64,000 nucleotides of DNA from Typhlomys cinereus (GCA_023101885.1 JALPQD010000394.1:990581-1054580), one strand, 5' to 3'. Shown: positions 1-12,110, counted from the stretch's first letter. The notes: generated from the sequence alone by a model not told the origin. Numbers and translations are program-made.

Positions 1-511
1 TTTTCAATACAAAGCTGAAAATTTTACAAGATACTCTGATATTAGAGAAGGTACATCAGACCTTTCGTTATGTTAATTCCTTTCAACATTGTACTTTCAA
101 TTATCTTGTGTGCTGTAATCTACATGTGCCTCATTTGTAAAGTATGTAGCTACATAATACTTTAATTCATAATGTCACTGTTGCCTTTTGATCAGGATAT
201 TTATTTAATTTACATTTAATACAGTTTTGGGCATGCTAAGAATTATTTGGGCCATCATGCTAATTCTTTTTCTTCCTATACTTTTTTGAAAGTTTACATG
301 ACTGCATTTTGGTTGTTTTATACATAGTTATTTTCATCACTTGTGAAGGTTAATTTTGATAGTTGAGAGTCCCTTATTTTAATACGTAAAAGTAGATTGA
401 CTTCATGTTTCCTAATAAAAGTCAACTGCTGATACTATTGAAAATACTTTTTAATGAATTCCTAACTTGTGTTGCTTTTAAGATTTTGTGCTTTTTATCT
501 TTTCCAAATTC
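1..511. other. AT-rich intergenic DNA, nothing recognised
   Basis: No open reading frame of interest, SINE or LINE signature is visible. The sequence is AT-rich and ends at the target-site duplication of the first L1 insertion. It probably represents old unique or heavily decayed repeat DNA. Confidence 0.5.
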
Positions 512-522
512 ATTTATATTCT
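512..522 (+). repeat. L1 target-site duplication, left copy
   Basis: ATTTATATTCT is repeated exactly at 2649-2659 just after the A-rich tail. Similarity extends a few bases upstream with one mismatch, so the true duplication may be up to 17 bp. Confidence 0.85.
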
Positions 523-2648
523 AAGCCCACAAAATTACAGCCATTTGGTCTTTGACAAAGGGGCCCACAAAATCCAATGGAAAAAGAACTGCATCTTCAA
601 CAAATGGTGCTGGGAAAACTGGATCTCCACATGCAGAATATTAAAGCTGGACCCGTACTTGTCACCATGTACACGACTTAATTCCAAATGGATCAAGGAC
701 CTTGATATCAGGCCAGAGACTATAAAAACCATAGTTGAAAGGATAGGGAACTCCCTCGAGCTGATTGGGCTAGGCCAACAGTTCCTAAACAGACACCCAA
801 TGGCACAGTCACTGCTACCAACTTCAACAGTTGGGATCTTGTGAAATTAAAGAGCTTCTGTTCAGATAAAGAGATTGTCAGACGAGCTCAAAGGCAACCC
901 ACAGAATGGGAGAAAACCTTCACTAACCACACATCTGGTAGAACTCTGCTGTCCAGAGTGCACGAAGAACTTAGAAAACTAAACACCAAGGAAACCAATG
1001 GCCCAATTAAAAAATGGGCCCTGAAACTTAAAAGAAACTTTATCAGGGATGAAATTAAAATGTCTAACAAATATCTTAAAAAATGCTCCACTTCCTTAGC
1101 CATCAGGGAAATGCAAATCAAAACCTCCCTGAGATATCATCTCACCCCTGTCAGGATGGCAAAAATCCACAATACAAACAATACCTAATGATGGAGAGGA
1201 TGTGGAGAGAGGGGAACTCTCCTACATTGCTGGTGGGAATGCAGGGTCATACAGCCACTCTGGTGAGCCATCTGGAAATTCTTAAAGAAATTAAAGATTG
1301 AAATGCCATATTCCACTTTTGGGAATAACCCCCCATACAGCAGAGGTTCACCTCGATAGCCCAAGCATGACCATGTTCATAGCAGCACTGTTTACAATAG
1401 CAAAGTCATGGAATCAGCCCAAATGTCCAACAGTTGACGAGTGGATAAGGAAAAAGTGGTACATCTATACAATGGAGTACTACTCAGCCATCAAAAATGA
1501 TGAATTACTGCAATTTGCCGGGAAATGGATGTCATTAGAAACAATTATATTAATTGAAGTATCCCAGACCCAGAAAATTAAGCACGGTATGTACTCCCTA
1601 ATAGGTGTCTCCTAGTACCAAACCCACCCAGCCCACCTAGAGACAGTAATTGCAAGGATTATGAACAGGAGGGATGGGGTAGGAGGGCCACACCAGAAAC
1701 AAGGAGAGAAGAGACCATGTTACAGCAGAGAAAATAGGCCTCCATCAAGGACTCAAATAAGTAATGAGACATATGATTAAGTTCACAGACTTTTGTTCCT
1801 GATCATTTACTACTGAGGGGATATGATCTCACCAGAAGAGGAGGGCATATAGTCTGGCAGATAAAAAGTAACCATTGTGCAAATTGGTGATAGACTGCTC
1901 CCTCACTGTGGTTTCCCACTTTTATTACATCTACCTTTGAATGTGCTTTTATCACAAGACTCCAGTTTAACAGCTTTTTGTCTCTGACCAGGGGGTAACA
2001 TACAATGCCCACCAGGATGGAGTGAAGGGCATTGCAGGAGCAGCAAAACTGCAGAAGAAAACCAACAAACCACAATCCAGAACTTCAGAGACTCTATATC
2101 AACCACCTAGAACTAGGCCAGACTAATCTCTCCCCATCCTGAAGCTCAGGGACATTTGCGGAAGAGGGGGTGGTAAGAGTGTAAGAGCAAAAGGATGGGA
2201 GGTGCAATGATATGTAAGATACTCCATACAAGTTAGGGCTGAAGCAATCATAATTGGACTTTACATGCCCTGCGCATTGTCCAACACACTATTGACCTCA
2301 CAAAGTCTAGCATCTGCTGAAGGCACCAAGATCCTTGGAGGCAAGGGATTGGCAGTCATAGCAGTGTTCCTATACCTAAGGGGAACACGGGAGAGGGTTC
2401 AGGGAAAGGCCACTGGGTCCTTGTACGTCATCGGAGAGGAGGGCCCAGAGGAAAATCAGGCATGCACAAGCAAGGACTCTCTGGGAATTGGGGCGGGAGG
2501 CATTGGGAGATGGGAAGGGAGGGGACTGGGGAGGGGTGTGGGGAGGGGGAGCAGGGGTCCGGGGGGAGGAGGAGGGAGGGAGGGAACTGGTGTACCTATT
2601 AAGTTTGTATGACTGAAATAATAATAAAAATGTATTAATAAAAAATTG
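523..2648 (+). mobile_element. 5'-truncated LINE-1 (ORF2 3' end + 3' UTR)
   Basis: The first ~1.1 kb encodes the ORF2 C-terminal region in broken frames: the segments at 488-844, 841-1188 and 1298-1615 match the same region of the other L1 copies in this window. ORF2 ends with TAG at 1613-1615. A ~1 kb 3' UTR follows, with a very G-rich strand at about 2490-2590 and then an AATAAA-type A-rich tail. The insertion is bracketed by an 11-bp direct repeat ATTTATATTCT (512-522 and 2649-2659), a target-site duplication from target-primed reverse transcription. Several frameshifts separate the frames, so the copy is dead. Confidence 0.93.
2490..2590 (+). other. G-rich polypurine tract of L1 3' UTR
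   Basis: Runs of three to six G separated by short A/T/C spacers lie just upstream of the L1 3' terminus. The same tract recurs at about 8625-8710, 18590-18634, 38145-38235, 55605-55680, and as C-rich complement near 24755-24830 and 39610-39690. G-quadruplex-forming polypurine tracts are a known property of mammalian L1 3' UTRs. Folding here is inferred only from the G-run pattern. Confidence 0.7.
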
Positions 2649-2659
2649 ATTTATATTCT

Positions 2660-2977
2660 GCATTGCTAAGGTTTGTTTTTAAGTGTGTTCTACTTAAAGG
2701 ACATAGAACCTATTGGATGTGTCAATTAATGTTTTTTATCTGATTTGGAATTTTTTAGTAATACTTTTAAATTTTCTTTATATGCTATTCTATCCTCTGT
2801 TTTTGGAATTCATATTACTCATGTGTTTATTTGTATGATGGTTCCAACAATTTGTTTGTGATTTATGTTTTCAAGTAATATTTGTTCTCTATTATTTCTC
2901 AGGTTATTTGGTATTCGTTGTTATTTTCCCATAATCACAATTTTTTACAAAGTTCAAACCTGCTTTTGGTGCATTCA
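2660..2977. other. AT-rich DNA, nothing recognised
   Basis: Short stretch between the first L1 and the MaLR-like LTR. Only AT-rich sequence without repeat or coding signature is visible. Confidence 0.4.
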
Positions 2978-3327
2978 TGATTTGAAATGTGCCACCACAG
3001 ACTCATGTGTGTGGAAAGGTCATGGCAGCATGAGAAGGTGGAGCCTTCCTAGAAGAAGGCACTCACAAGTGGTGGGCCTTAAAGTGGATTAGTCTCACCC
3101 TAATTCCAGGACCAGCTCTAGTCTGGCAATGGTAGCTTTATAGCTCTCAGATTCCATGAAGGACATTACTTAGCCTGTCTCCAGCTTTTGCTGCCAGCCA
3201 TGCCACTTCTGCCATGAAAGACTAGATCTCCCTTCTGGAACTATAAGCTGATTATCCATTTGTCCCTTAAGTTGCTTGACTTTAGGTATTCTCTCATAGC
3301 AACACAACAAGAAAAATAACTGATATA
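2978..3327 (+). mobile_element. LTR of a MaLR-type (ERVL-MaLR) retrotransposon
   Basis: The segment has the layout of a mammalian apparent LTR retrotransposon (MaLR) LTR. It begins TGATTTGAAATG, carries a mid-region of CCATG/GCCATG motifs, and ends with the typical sequence of an aactataagc-like stretch, a CTTAAGTTGC-like polyadenylation region, a 'tctcatagcaacacaa' stretch and TGATATA. It is followed by GAAATTGGTACCA, which matches the start of MaLR internal regions as I remember them. Heavily diverged. The boundary call rests on this motif order, not on a TSD. Confidence 0.65.
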
Positions 3328-4700
3328 GAAATTGGTACCAAGTGTGTGGTGCTGTGTATGAAATTGAGAATCTGGTACCAAAAAGTGAAGTTGCTATTTA
3401 TGGAGCTAAGAGAAGTTGATACCCAGTAGTAAGGCCAATGCTGAGAAGTGTCTATTTGCCTTTGGAATTGTTTGTTGGGAGAAATATGGAGAACTTTGGG
3501 ACTTTGTGCAGGGAATGCCTTGGAGATAGGCAAATGGACCTTTCTTGTAAAAGGGATGAAAGACAGTAATGTTGTAAGAGACAAAGGCAGTGAAAGTCTG
3601 GGTTTTGATGGTCCAGAGAAGAACAGAAACTGTGATGGAATCTTGATGAGTGGCAAATGGAGCAAGGTGTTGGCAGAGTGGTTGATTAAGTTTTGTTCTC
3701 ACCTTATCAGCTTGATGGAAGTTAAATTCGAGTGCTTGGCAGAAGAAATTTTAAGATAAGGTAATCTTGATAGTGTGGCATGACTTCTTTGGTGTGGCTT
3801 CTTTTTAGTACTTTTGTTCAGGGTTATGAAAAAAAGCAAGGAATCAAGCATAAGGAAGCAAAACCCTGAGGTCAAATGTGTGAAAATGCACAAATTTAAA
3901 GAGCTGAACCAGGATGAGTTAGAGAGCAAAATGGGGACTATTATTAAACAGATTAGAACCATTAGTAAAGCAAAGTATGCTCTTCATTTGGATTATAGGA
4001 GAGGCCCTACACTAAGGATAAGATCCTCAGAGAATGATCCTGCCAATAAGAATGCAAATCTTTTTAGAAGAAATGAGTTAAAATGTGGAGCTCCAAAGGA
4101 AATGTCTGTTTCTCCTCTGAAACAGCTGCCAAAGAGAGAAAGAGATTTTTTCATACAGTCAGCATGAAGTTAAACTAGGTGTGACTCATGGGGGCCAGTC
4201 TTCAAACCAACACTAACAGAACTTGGCAAGCCATCCATGTGATTCTGTCTTTAGAGGAATCAAAGATGTAAGAAGAGAGTTTTCAGATAATGGTGCAAGC
4301 TAGGCAGCATGTGGCAGAAAGCCTGAAGTTTCAAGGCCCAAGAAGGCCAGTTTGTGCTGTGGAGTTAAAGACTCATTTGCCATTGAGAAGTGAAGATATT
4401 AGAGATGCCAAGGAGTGTTGTAAAACCATGGGAGAAGCCAACCCAGGAGAGTGATGTGTTCTACATGCAGCTGTAGGAGTAAAACTGAGGCCCTTTGGAA
4501 CTGAGATAATTTCAACAAGAAATTAGATGTCTATTAGACATGGAGCTGTAGAATTTGAAATTTGTCCTGCTGGTTTTTAGTTTTGTTATGTACCAATTTT
4601 CCAGTATATACCCCCATTTCCCCTTTGTAAAATGGAAATGTTTATTCTGTACCATTGTATGTTGGAAATATGTAACTTGTCTTGTAATACATGATTGTCA
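3328..4700 (+). mobile_element. MaLR internal region
   Basis: Starts with the primer-site-proximal GAAATTGGTACCA and continues with purine-rich sequence typical of MaLR internal DNA. It contains short open stretches of 103 aa (3448-3759) and 117 aa (3814-4167) without any recognised domain. MaLR internal sequence is normally degenerate and gag-like at best, so these are not annotated as genes. The end resembles the usual MaLR tail (a 'ccattgtatgttggaaatatg' phrase near 4655). I see no clear 3' LTR next to it. Confidence 0.55.
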
Positions 4701-5580
4701 CTTTTTCTTGTGACTATTCTTCCCTGTATTATTCTGTATGTCTTTTTGTTTATTTTTTGTTACAAATTTATAGAGCTATAAGGTAGCAAATTAAGAAGTT
4801 TTATATCACCCAGTATAGGAGTCTTTACCCGATATTAATCAAAAGACCAAAAAATGATTCAGCATTCCCATAACATGTGTTTTGTTATATCATGATTGTT
4901 TTTTTCTTTAGTTACTGCAGACTATGCATAGTAGCCATCAAAATGATTGGACGGAAATGTCTTTCTGCTTTGAATCAGTAAAATTTCTACTGTTTGTCAA
5001 GAGACTTTATATGTAATGGACATACCTTTAATTTCTAGGAAGCACATAACATTAATTTAACCTTTCTGTTCTGTGTATGCAGTGATTCTATGTAAATTAG
5101 AGGTGAGGATGTTTTACATGCTCACTGTACTTGAAATATACCTGTCATTTCTTCTCAGTCTTCTGTAAACTTAGAAAGAGAGAGAGAGAGAGAAAGAGAG
5201 AGAGAGTTTACTATTCTTTTCTTTTTCCTTATTAATAGCAACTTTGAATTCCTTGGAATTTTCAAAGCTTTGGTTGTTTATTCTACTATTAAAATTCTTA
5301 ATTTGTCAATTTTGTTTGTGTTCTCATTACTTTTATGCTGAAGGATGTTTTCACAGAGTCTTACATTAATATTAATGTTGCTACACTTAAGTAATTTACT
5401 AAGAACTTGTTTTTATTTAGATTTCACCTAAAATAATACAGGTACACGGAATTCTAGTAAAACACAGCAGTCAAACCATGCTTTTCATGTTAAGAGAGTT
5501 TGATTTATAAGGCTTTGAGGCAAAAGGGATTATATTAATTTTAGAAAGCGTGAAGTAGTAGAAGACATTTAGAAATTATA
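4701..5580. other. AT-rich DNA with a (GA)n microsatellite
   Basis: No gene is visible. An interrupted GA repeat lies at 5174-5206. The remainder is AT-rich and unassigned. Confidence 0.5.
5174..5206 (+). repeat. (GA)n microsatellite
   Basis: AGAGAG repeat interrupted once by AAAG. Confidence 0.9.
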
Positions 5581-5599
5581 GATAGACAGCTGTGGAACA

Positions 5600-6095
5600 C
5601 TGTTTTTTAGTCATGACTGGATCTTTGCAATCAAATACTCACAGCATCAGGAGCTACTTTCACAAGATTGTGCCTAGGAACAGTCCATCATGTATGTGGC
5701 AGGAGTTCATGAGGTTCCAACTCTCCCTCAGAAGCTACTGACTCTTAATGGGTACTGGGAAGGAAGGGCAATTTTCCTTTTTTTTTCTCTTTTTATTAAA
5801 ATTTAAAGAACAACATTTTTGTTTTTAGGCATAGTAAAGAAGGGACACTTTCATCAGTGGTATAGCTTCTGGTAAATTGTCCATGCTTGGATTAATAATT
5901 CCTAACCTATGCTCCTGAAGATAAATTCAGTAAAACTCACTGGTTACAAATATAAACACATTTCAAAAAATACATGAATATAAAAAAGGAGATAGATAAA
6001 AAGATGAAGAAGTTTAGTGATAGAGAGACAAGAGAGAATATTGGAAATTAAAAATGATACAGAATGCATTATACTCATACATAAATTGTCAAAGA
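5600..6095 (+). mobile_element. Old rodent-type L1 3' UTR remnant (Lx-like)
   Basis: The order of phrases (a 'catcatgtatgtggcaggagttcatgagg' stretch, 'ctccctcagaagctactgac', a later 'ggtaaattgtccatgc' and 'aaactcactggttacaaatat') follows that of old rodent L1 (Lx-type) 3' UTRs. Divergence is high. It is clearly a different and older lineage than the L1 copies with the G-rich tail in this window. Confidence 0.55.
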
Positions 6096-6308
6096 TGTAA
6101 ACAAATTAATTAACTCTTAAAAAGCCTAATGAATTGTCTAAAAACAATTTCATTGGATATCTATTGAAGAAAGGTGTTGTGTAACAGGAATAAAAGTGTA
6201 ACAAATTATATGGAAACTTTATTGTTTGGGAGGACAAAATTCTGTCATGTAGCAAAATATAATGGAAGAAAATGCTTTCTATCAGATGATAAAATTACTG
6301 GGTGGGGG

Positions 6309-6711
6309 TAACATAGATATAGGTGTCAACTTGACAGTTGAAGATTTGAGCTCTGAGCACATATGTATAGAAATAATAGTTAAGCCCAGAGTGAACTTTC
6401 AGGAGATTATCTAGTTGGTGGATAGAACTAAGCCCTGGACAGGTGGTAAAGTCCAGAAAATTGTTTGAGGAAGTCAGCAATCTTGTGAATACTTGGCTAG
6501 ACATGCTGGTCTAACAAGTAAGGATCATCCCTCCCTTAGCTGTTACATGGATATAATGCAGCCACTTCCTTGGGCATTGGTGTTATTGTGGGCTCTCCTA
6601 CCAAGCTTGACAAACAACTTCAATCAGGAGTCAGAGAAAATAAATACTCTTTGTTCCCTTAAACCATTTTGTCATGACTTTAATCAGCAACAGTGTAGTT
6701 GAACTGCAACA
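6309..6711 (+). mobile_element. 5' LTR of a second MaLR-type element
   Basis: Begins near GGTGTCAACTTGACAG, a motif also found at 8261 and 18808, and ends in an AATAAATACTCTTTGTTCCC region followed by a degenerate CA-rich terminus. The following internal sequence begins GAATTTGATACCAGAG, comparable to the MaLR internal start at 3328. The call is based on internal comparison of the copies in this window. Confidence 0.6.
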
Positions 6712-8252
6712 GAATTTGATACCAGAGAAGTGGAGTGTTGGTGATGAATCTGGCTGTGTGGCTTTTGTGGATTCTGAACGCTTTTGTTGGAGAAATTTGG
6801 AAATGTTTGAACTCTTTAGTGGATGCAAAAACATTTGAAAAGAGTTTAATGAGTCATTTGGAAAACAGTGTTCTTAAGAGAGCTGTGAATTGTTTGATCC
6901 CAGTTTGTGATAAAGGGAACAAGGACCTTTGTACAATTCAATTTAAAAATGATGGACTGGTTTGCTTGGTAGAGGAGAGCTTTGTTGATAGCTGTGAAAC
7001 TTTGGATGTGAAAAGAGTAGAAAGCAGAAAAGTTGTTGCTGTTGAAGAAATAAGCATCACTTAAGGAAAACCTGATGATTTTCACTGGAATGTTAGAAGA
7101 CGTGAATATCAATGTATGATGATTCCATGATTTAAAAACCCAGATTCCTTCAAAGTGTGAAAGCACAAGCTGAAACTGATTCTTGCACTTTGGAAGTTTC
7201 CGCTGCCTAGAAAGTGACTTTTCCAGAGTAAAATGCAAAAGTTGTTATAGTTGTGGTTTGAGTGGACCAAACACATTCAAACGCATAAGGAGATTGTCAG
7301 CATTATCCACGAGGTACTGATTTTGAAGCACAATTAAGTGTTTATGGAGAGTGACAGAAGCTTAGCATCCAGTGGCAAAGGAACTACTGGAGGTGCCAGA
7401 ACCATGGAATGTATGCTGGGGATGGCTGCATGTAGAGATTCAGCCTGGTCCAGAAAAATTCTGCTTCTGTAATTTTGAGCTGCAAAGAAGGACGGGGACC
7501 ATCCAGAATCTTTAAGCCACCATGATGATGTGGTGAGCAACAGGAGATAGACATTGAAGTACAGGATATGGTATTTGGTTTGCTGGGCTTTGGTCTTAAT
7601 TTGATATTTTCTCATTGTCACAATACTTCTATTTTGATGTTTTAACAATTTGAAATAGTTAATTTCACTTGATGGAATCTTACAGTTAAAAAAGTGACTT
7701 TTTTAAAAAAGAAACTTTCAGCTCCAACATTTTAATAACTGAACTTTTAATGATTGAGATTTAAAAACTGAATTATGAAAACTTTCAATTTCAGCCTTTT
7801 AAATGAAAAGTATTTAAAATATTTATATAGTAAGATTTAATGCCTGTGGAGTTAAGGATTGAAGGTTACAGTTTAAAAGTGGTATTTTTTGAGTTGGAGA
7901 GATAGCTCAGGGGTTAAGACTCTGTCTCACAAGCAGAAGGTCCTGAGTTCAGATCCCTGGTCCCACATAGAAATGCCAGGCAGAAATGGCAATGGCTTGC
8001 ACTTCCAGCCCTGGTGGGTAGAACCTGGGAAATCCCAGAGTGAAGTAAGAAGGAGGTAGAAGCAATCCAGGATGATTCCAGAAGTCATCCTTGATCCTCC
8101 TCAGGGACACACAGTGCCTTCTGACACACACACATGCACACACACACAAACACACACATACACATACACACACATACACACAAATAAATAAATAAAATAT
8201 TAAGAGTAGTACATTTTAATGTCAAGTTGATAAGGTCTAAAGTGCCATAGTT
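6712..8252 (+). mobile_element. MaLR internal region (interrupted by a SINE)
   Basis: Purine-rich internal sequence between two related LTR copies, about 1.2 kb once the SINE at 7892-8199 is removed, which is normal for MaLR. It includes an open stretch of 109 aa (6735-7064) that I cannot assign to any protein. The phrases around 7330-7630 resemble MaLR internal sequence seen in other rodents. No functional protein is inferred. Confidence 0.55.
7892..8199 (+). mobile_element. tRNA-derived SINE (B2-superfamily-like), older subfamily
   Basis: The 5' part is tRNA-like (gagttggagagatagctcag, then ...gtcctgagttcagatccc, the A-box and B-box positions of an internal RNA polymerase III promoter). 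A family-specific body follows, then a CA-repeat tail ending in (AAAT)n. It differs from the young copies at many sites, including the 3' body segment around 8085-8125, which older copies at 31054, 38918, 59400 and 60029 share. Nested within the MaLR internal region. Confidence 0.85.
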
Positions 8253-8481
8253 GGATAAAAGTGTCAACTTGACAGTAGAAGGTTTGAGCTCTGGGCACAT
8301 TTGTTGAGAATTAGTAGTTGAGTTAAGCCCAGATCAAACCTGATGGAGACAATGTAGTTGATGGTAGAGACACCACCCATGATGGGTGGCATTAGACCTG
8401 AGAAGGTGAATAATATACAGAAAACTGAATGAGAAAGTTGGAGTTTTTCTGTATACTTAGTGAGACGTGTGTACTAATTCA
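8253..8481 (+). mobile_element. 3' LTR of the second MaLR element, truncated
   Basis: The sequence after 8260 repeats the start of the 6309 LTR (GTGTCAACTTGACAG, then ...gaaggtttgagctctgggcacat, versus ...gaagatttgagctctgagcacat). It is cut at about 8481, where L1 3' UTR sequence begins. The other half of the LTR is not found after the L1 fragment. Confidence 0.6.
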
Positions 8482-8770
8482 CAAGGAATTGACAGCCACA
8501 GTAGTGTTCCTATGCTTAAGGGGAACACAGGAAAGGGTTCAGGGAAATGCTACTGGGTCCTTGTACTTCATCGGAGAGGAGGGCCCAGAGGAGAGTCAGG
8601 CATGCACAATAAAGGACTCTCTGGGAATTGGGGCGGGAGGCAATGGGGAATGGGGAGGGAGGGGTGAGAGGAGGGGTAGTAGGAGTTTGGGGGGAGGAGG
8701 AGGGAGGGAGGGAACTGGTGTACCTATTAAGTTTGTATGAGCGGAAATAATAATAAAAATGTATTAAATA
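8482..8770 (+). mobile_element. Severely 5'-truncated young-lineage L1 (3' UTR only)
   Basis: Starts within the 3' UTR at the 'attgacagccacagtagtg' phrase shared by all young L1 copies here. It runs through the G-rich tract to the terminal 'tacctattaagtttgtatga' motif and an A-rich tail. No TSD could be identified. The open frames at 8429-8740 and 8467-8667 are by-products of the G-rich 3' UTR. Confidence 0.9.
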
Positions 8771-10242
8771 AAAAACATAATAAAAAAAGATTTCATACTA
8801 AAAAGAACATATATTTTTATTACTTATGTTTATTTTCCTCTAGGAATTTAAATCTTTTAGGAATATGATAATCATATAAAAATTTACCTTATCATGACTA
8901 TAATTTCATACAAGATATCGTGGTTTAGAGTACAGGGACCATAAAACCCAAAGAATTGGATATCTCATATGAAATCTAAATAATACATGTTCAAAGGGCA
9001 ATGAGCCCACACATATGTGTCAGTGTGCATATGTGTGTGTATGTGCAGAGCTGAATACTGCATAGAGCACAGAAAAGTGTTTACAACTGAGGTTTAATAA
9101 CTGCATTTAATTACTATGCCAGTCTGATTCATCTCTAATGTTGTAAATTAGTATGTATTATGTAATTTAATCCACAAAAAACTATATATGAAAGGTAAAA
9201 TTATGAGTTCCATTTTTGGATCATTTAAATAATGAAACAAGTTCAGAAATTTGTGAAAGGTCACACAACTAGAGGCAGAATTTTGTATACAAGTTTCAAA
9301 CAACTAAAGGCCACATTTAGTTTCTCTATATTCTACTTAAATTTTCCATCCTTTGAAAAAATGAGAAAAAACAGATTTTGTAAGATCACATTTTCGGAAA
9401 ATCCACTTGAATAGAAATCCTAGTTTGTTGGTGACTCTTTAAAACTGTTAACTGTTAAATATTTTAATTATAGATTCTCATTCCTTATATTGATGATCAT
9501 GGTGTCTACAATTTATATATTGCTTTCTACATCTAAATTTTTATTAAATAAAATGAATATTAAAATTTGTACCTGAATCCAAGTGTGATTATGAAAATAA
9601 AATATAAAGAAGTATGCAAAAATTCTGCAATATGTGCTATACATTTGTATTGATAGATCAGTAAAATATCTTGGTCATTTATTATTTAATGATATACCCT
9701 GGAATTGTATATAATTATGTATATGACAAAATTTCCATTATCACTTGCTTATAAAATCATTTGGAAAGAAGTTGTGGACTTTTCCTCCATTACTTCAAAT
9801 ACAATTATTTATATGAATTAGGTTTTATTGGCAAGTTGAATTGAGTTTAACATTGCAGTAATCTTAAATAAGTGTGGAGACTATTTGAGTAGCATGCTTA
9901 TTTACATTTCCATATTTATGGCAATAAATCTGTGCAGATGTTCTGCTGTGGTTTGTACTTTTTTTGCTTGAAGTTTACATATATCTTGATCATGAAATAC
10001 ATATGAACGATTGTTATGAAGCTTATCAAAAATAAGAGTATTGCTATTTTATCATAAATTTACAATGATATATTTATTAAATAATACTAGCTTACAATAC
10101 TTATCTATTAGCACCTAGAATGCATCTTGCACCCAGTAAGATAATTTGTTTGCATTACTTGGTCAGGTCAACAGCCTTAAATGTACAGATTGTAGAACTA
10201 CTTGTAGATTGCATTACACCATTTAAATAAATAGTGGCAATT
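8771..10242. other. AT-rich DNA with a MIR remnant
   Basis: No gene is visible. A minus-strand MIR-like segment is listed separately. A short (TG)-rich patch lies near 9019-9044. Confidence 0.5.
9155..9300 (-). mobile_element. Ancient MIR SINE remnant
   Basis: Reading + strand, the segment follows the reverse complement of MIR: a 'taatttaatcc' start, 'ccatttttggatcatttaaataatgaaacaagttcaga', then 'aaggtcacacaactag..gcagaattttg'. This is the conserved core ending of MIR (gaggaaactgag ... ggtcacacagctag). Highly diverged, as expected for a mammal-wide repeat. Confidence 0.65.
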
Positions 10243-10591
10243 TGTCAATGTCATTTTTTTTTTGCTTTTTTTTTAATTTTTTTATTATTTATTCAATTGT
10301 GCGTGTGTGCGTATGTATGTGCGCGCGCATGTGTGTATGTATGTATGTGCGCGCGCATGTGTGTATGTGTGTGTGTAGAACCACGGACGAATCAGGAACC
10401 ACCATGGACGCCTCCACCTCCTTCTGCCCCGGATTCACAGGCTCCGCCCTACCAGGACCAGAAACGCAGGCCGCCCCCGCTTCCGCCTGGCGTCTATACG
10501 TGGGATCTGGGATCCGAACTCAGGACCTTCCGCCTGCAAGGCAGAGGCTTAACCCCTGAGCCACCTCTCCAGCCCCTGTCAATGTCATTTT
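10243..10591 (+). repeat. 15-bp TSD pair around the SINE
   Basis: TGTCAATGTCATTTT at 10243-10257 is repeated exactly at 10577-10591. Confidence 0.95.
10258..10576 (-). mobile_element. Young tRNA-derived SINE with perfect TSD
   Basis: On the minus strand it starts GGGGCTGGAGAGGTGGCTCAGGGG (polymerase III A box TGGCTCAGGGG), has a B-box-like GTTCGGATCC, a GC-rich body, a (CA)n-type tail and a final TTGAATAAATAATAAA. A 15-bp direct repeat TGTCAATGTCATTTT flanks it (10243-10257 and 10577-10591) with no mismatch, which indicates a recent insertion by L1 machinery. Confidence 0.95.
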
Positions 10592-11344
10592 AACTTCAAA
10601 AATTTCCTTTAAAACATCAGGAAATAGTAATTCCCACCAAATTGACATTTCTTTTGTGAAAACATGACCCTATATCTTCTTGTTCTGAATAGATAATACT
10701 TGTAAGTTCATTATTCATTTATTTTAATTCAATAATTCTTATTGAAAAGTAAATTTTAGAATAATGAATATTTTATTGGTTACTTCCAAATATATGAAAT
10801 GCTAAAATTGACAGATTGCAGATATATAGCCCTAAAATAGGATAAAAGAAAAATGTATCATTTTATTAACTGATATCATTCTGAAAGGAATGCTAAAGGA
10901 ATATGTGCATGTGCTTATGTGTGTGTGTGTGTTACACAAATCTATAAAACATCCTTAGTTTTTCTTGGATGAAGTTCTCAATTTTTGTTGGTTTTTAAAT
11001 TTCATTATTTTCTAATAATGACACATGCATATATTTATTAGAATTTCAGTAAAGTTTCTTGGTTCGTTTATTTAAAATCATATAAAATAAAATATGAATC
11101 CAGGGGAACTGAGGAGAAGAATTTTAAAAAGGATGAGATTTCCCAATCTAAAAAGGTTACTGTTGATATGGTATGCAAAGTTCTCAATATCATAAGTGAG
11201 AGTTTGGGGGAAAATATAATTTCCCTTACCAAATGACATTGAAATAGGAAGAAAGGATTCCTTTGTTGCTTAGAATTAAGCAGGATATCTATGAAAATTA
11301 AAATAAACCTTGTTTTACACAGTAAGAAAAGTGAGAGAACAATT

Positions 11345-11440
11345 ATCTTTACAACTAATGAAATTGAGAATTTAATTTCCAAAGAAGTTAAGTATTGACT
11401 CAGTGATTTTGCTTATGAATTAAGAATCTGATTCTTATTG
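11345..11440 (-). mobile_element. Possible MIR remnant
   Basis: 'acaactaatgaaattgagaa...aagaagttaagtattgactcagtgatttt' resembles the MIR antisense core (aatgaggaaactgag...gaggttaagtgacttgcccaagg). Weak and based on eye alignment only. Confidence 0.4.
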
Positions 11441-11949
11441 GCTCCTTTGCCATGAGTTTTTTGGAAATAAATTTAAAATGTCTGCTATTTGCCAGGCACT
11501 TTGCATATAGCAGTAAGTAAAACACCTGAAACTTATCATTTTGATGCTTTTTGTCCAAGAAAGAAAAGTACATTTAACACTGATTCATTAAAGCAATATA
11601 ATTTGATAATTTTCAAGTATTTTTAAAGTTTTGAAGAAAAATATGTGTCTGTATTTATGAGAGTAAAAAAGCTGCAATGAATTGTTGCAAAGATTTGTTG
11701 ATGAATTTACAATATGCTCTATGAGAAAAAGTCTAAGCTGCGGCTTAAACAAATGAGAAGTAATCTGAGTAAGAGAAAAGCATTGTAGGAATAGAAAAAT
11801 ACATGTAAGCCCCTACAATAGGAAGGAAATAAGTTTTCTAACCTGAAAGAAGGTTACTATAACATGAAGTTAATTAAAGAGGAGATGAATGGCATGAAGA
11901 AAGGATGTGGAAATGATCTAGGAGAATCTGAACACTTTATATAGTCAAT

Positions 11950-12110
11950 TTAAAATTCCCGGTTTCTGATTTAGTGAAAATTGAAAATCATAAAAGTACT
12001 GATTTCTCAAAGTTCTTTGTTACATAAATGAGATAATGTATAAAACCACTAAGCATGTACCTCATAGATGAATACTCAGGAAATATTAGGTGTGCCTATC
12101 ATGATTTGAG
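11950..12110 (+). mobile_element. MIR SINE 3' remnant
   Basis: 'aaatgagataatgtataaaaccactaagcatg...tagatgaatactcaggaaatattag' follows the MIR 3' consensus (aaatgagataatgtatgtaaagcgcttagca...agtgctcaataaatgttag). Confidence 0.65.

Noticed and set aside
7949..8300. Cys/Val repeat proteins on the minus strand (also at 10234-10593, 23953-24286, 49265-49546, 54844-55228, 58136-58483)
   Set aside because: These are translations of (CA)n/(TG)n tails and the SINE body. The same frames recur in every SINE copy.
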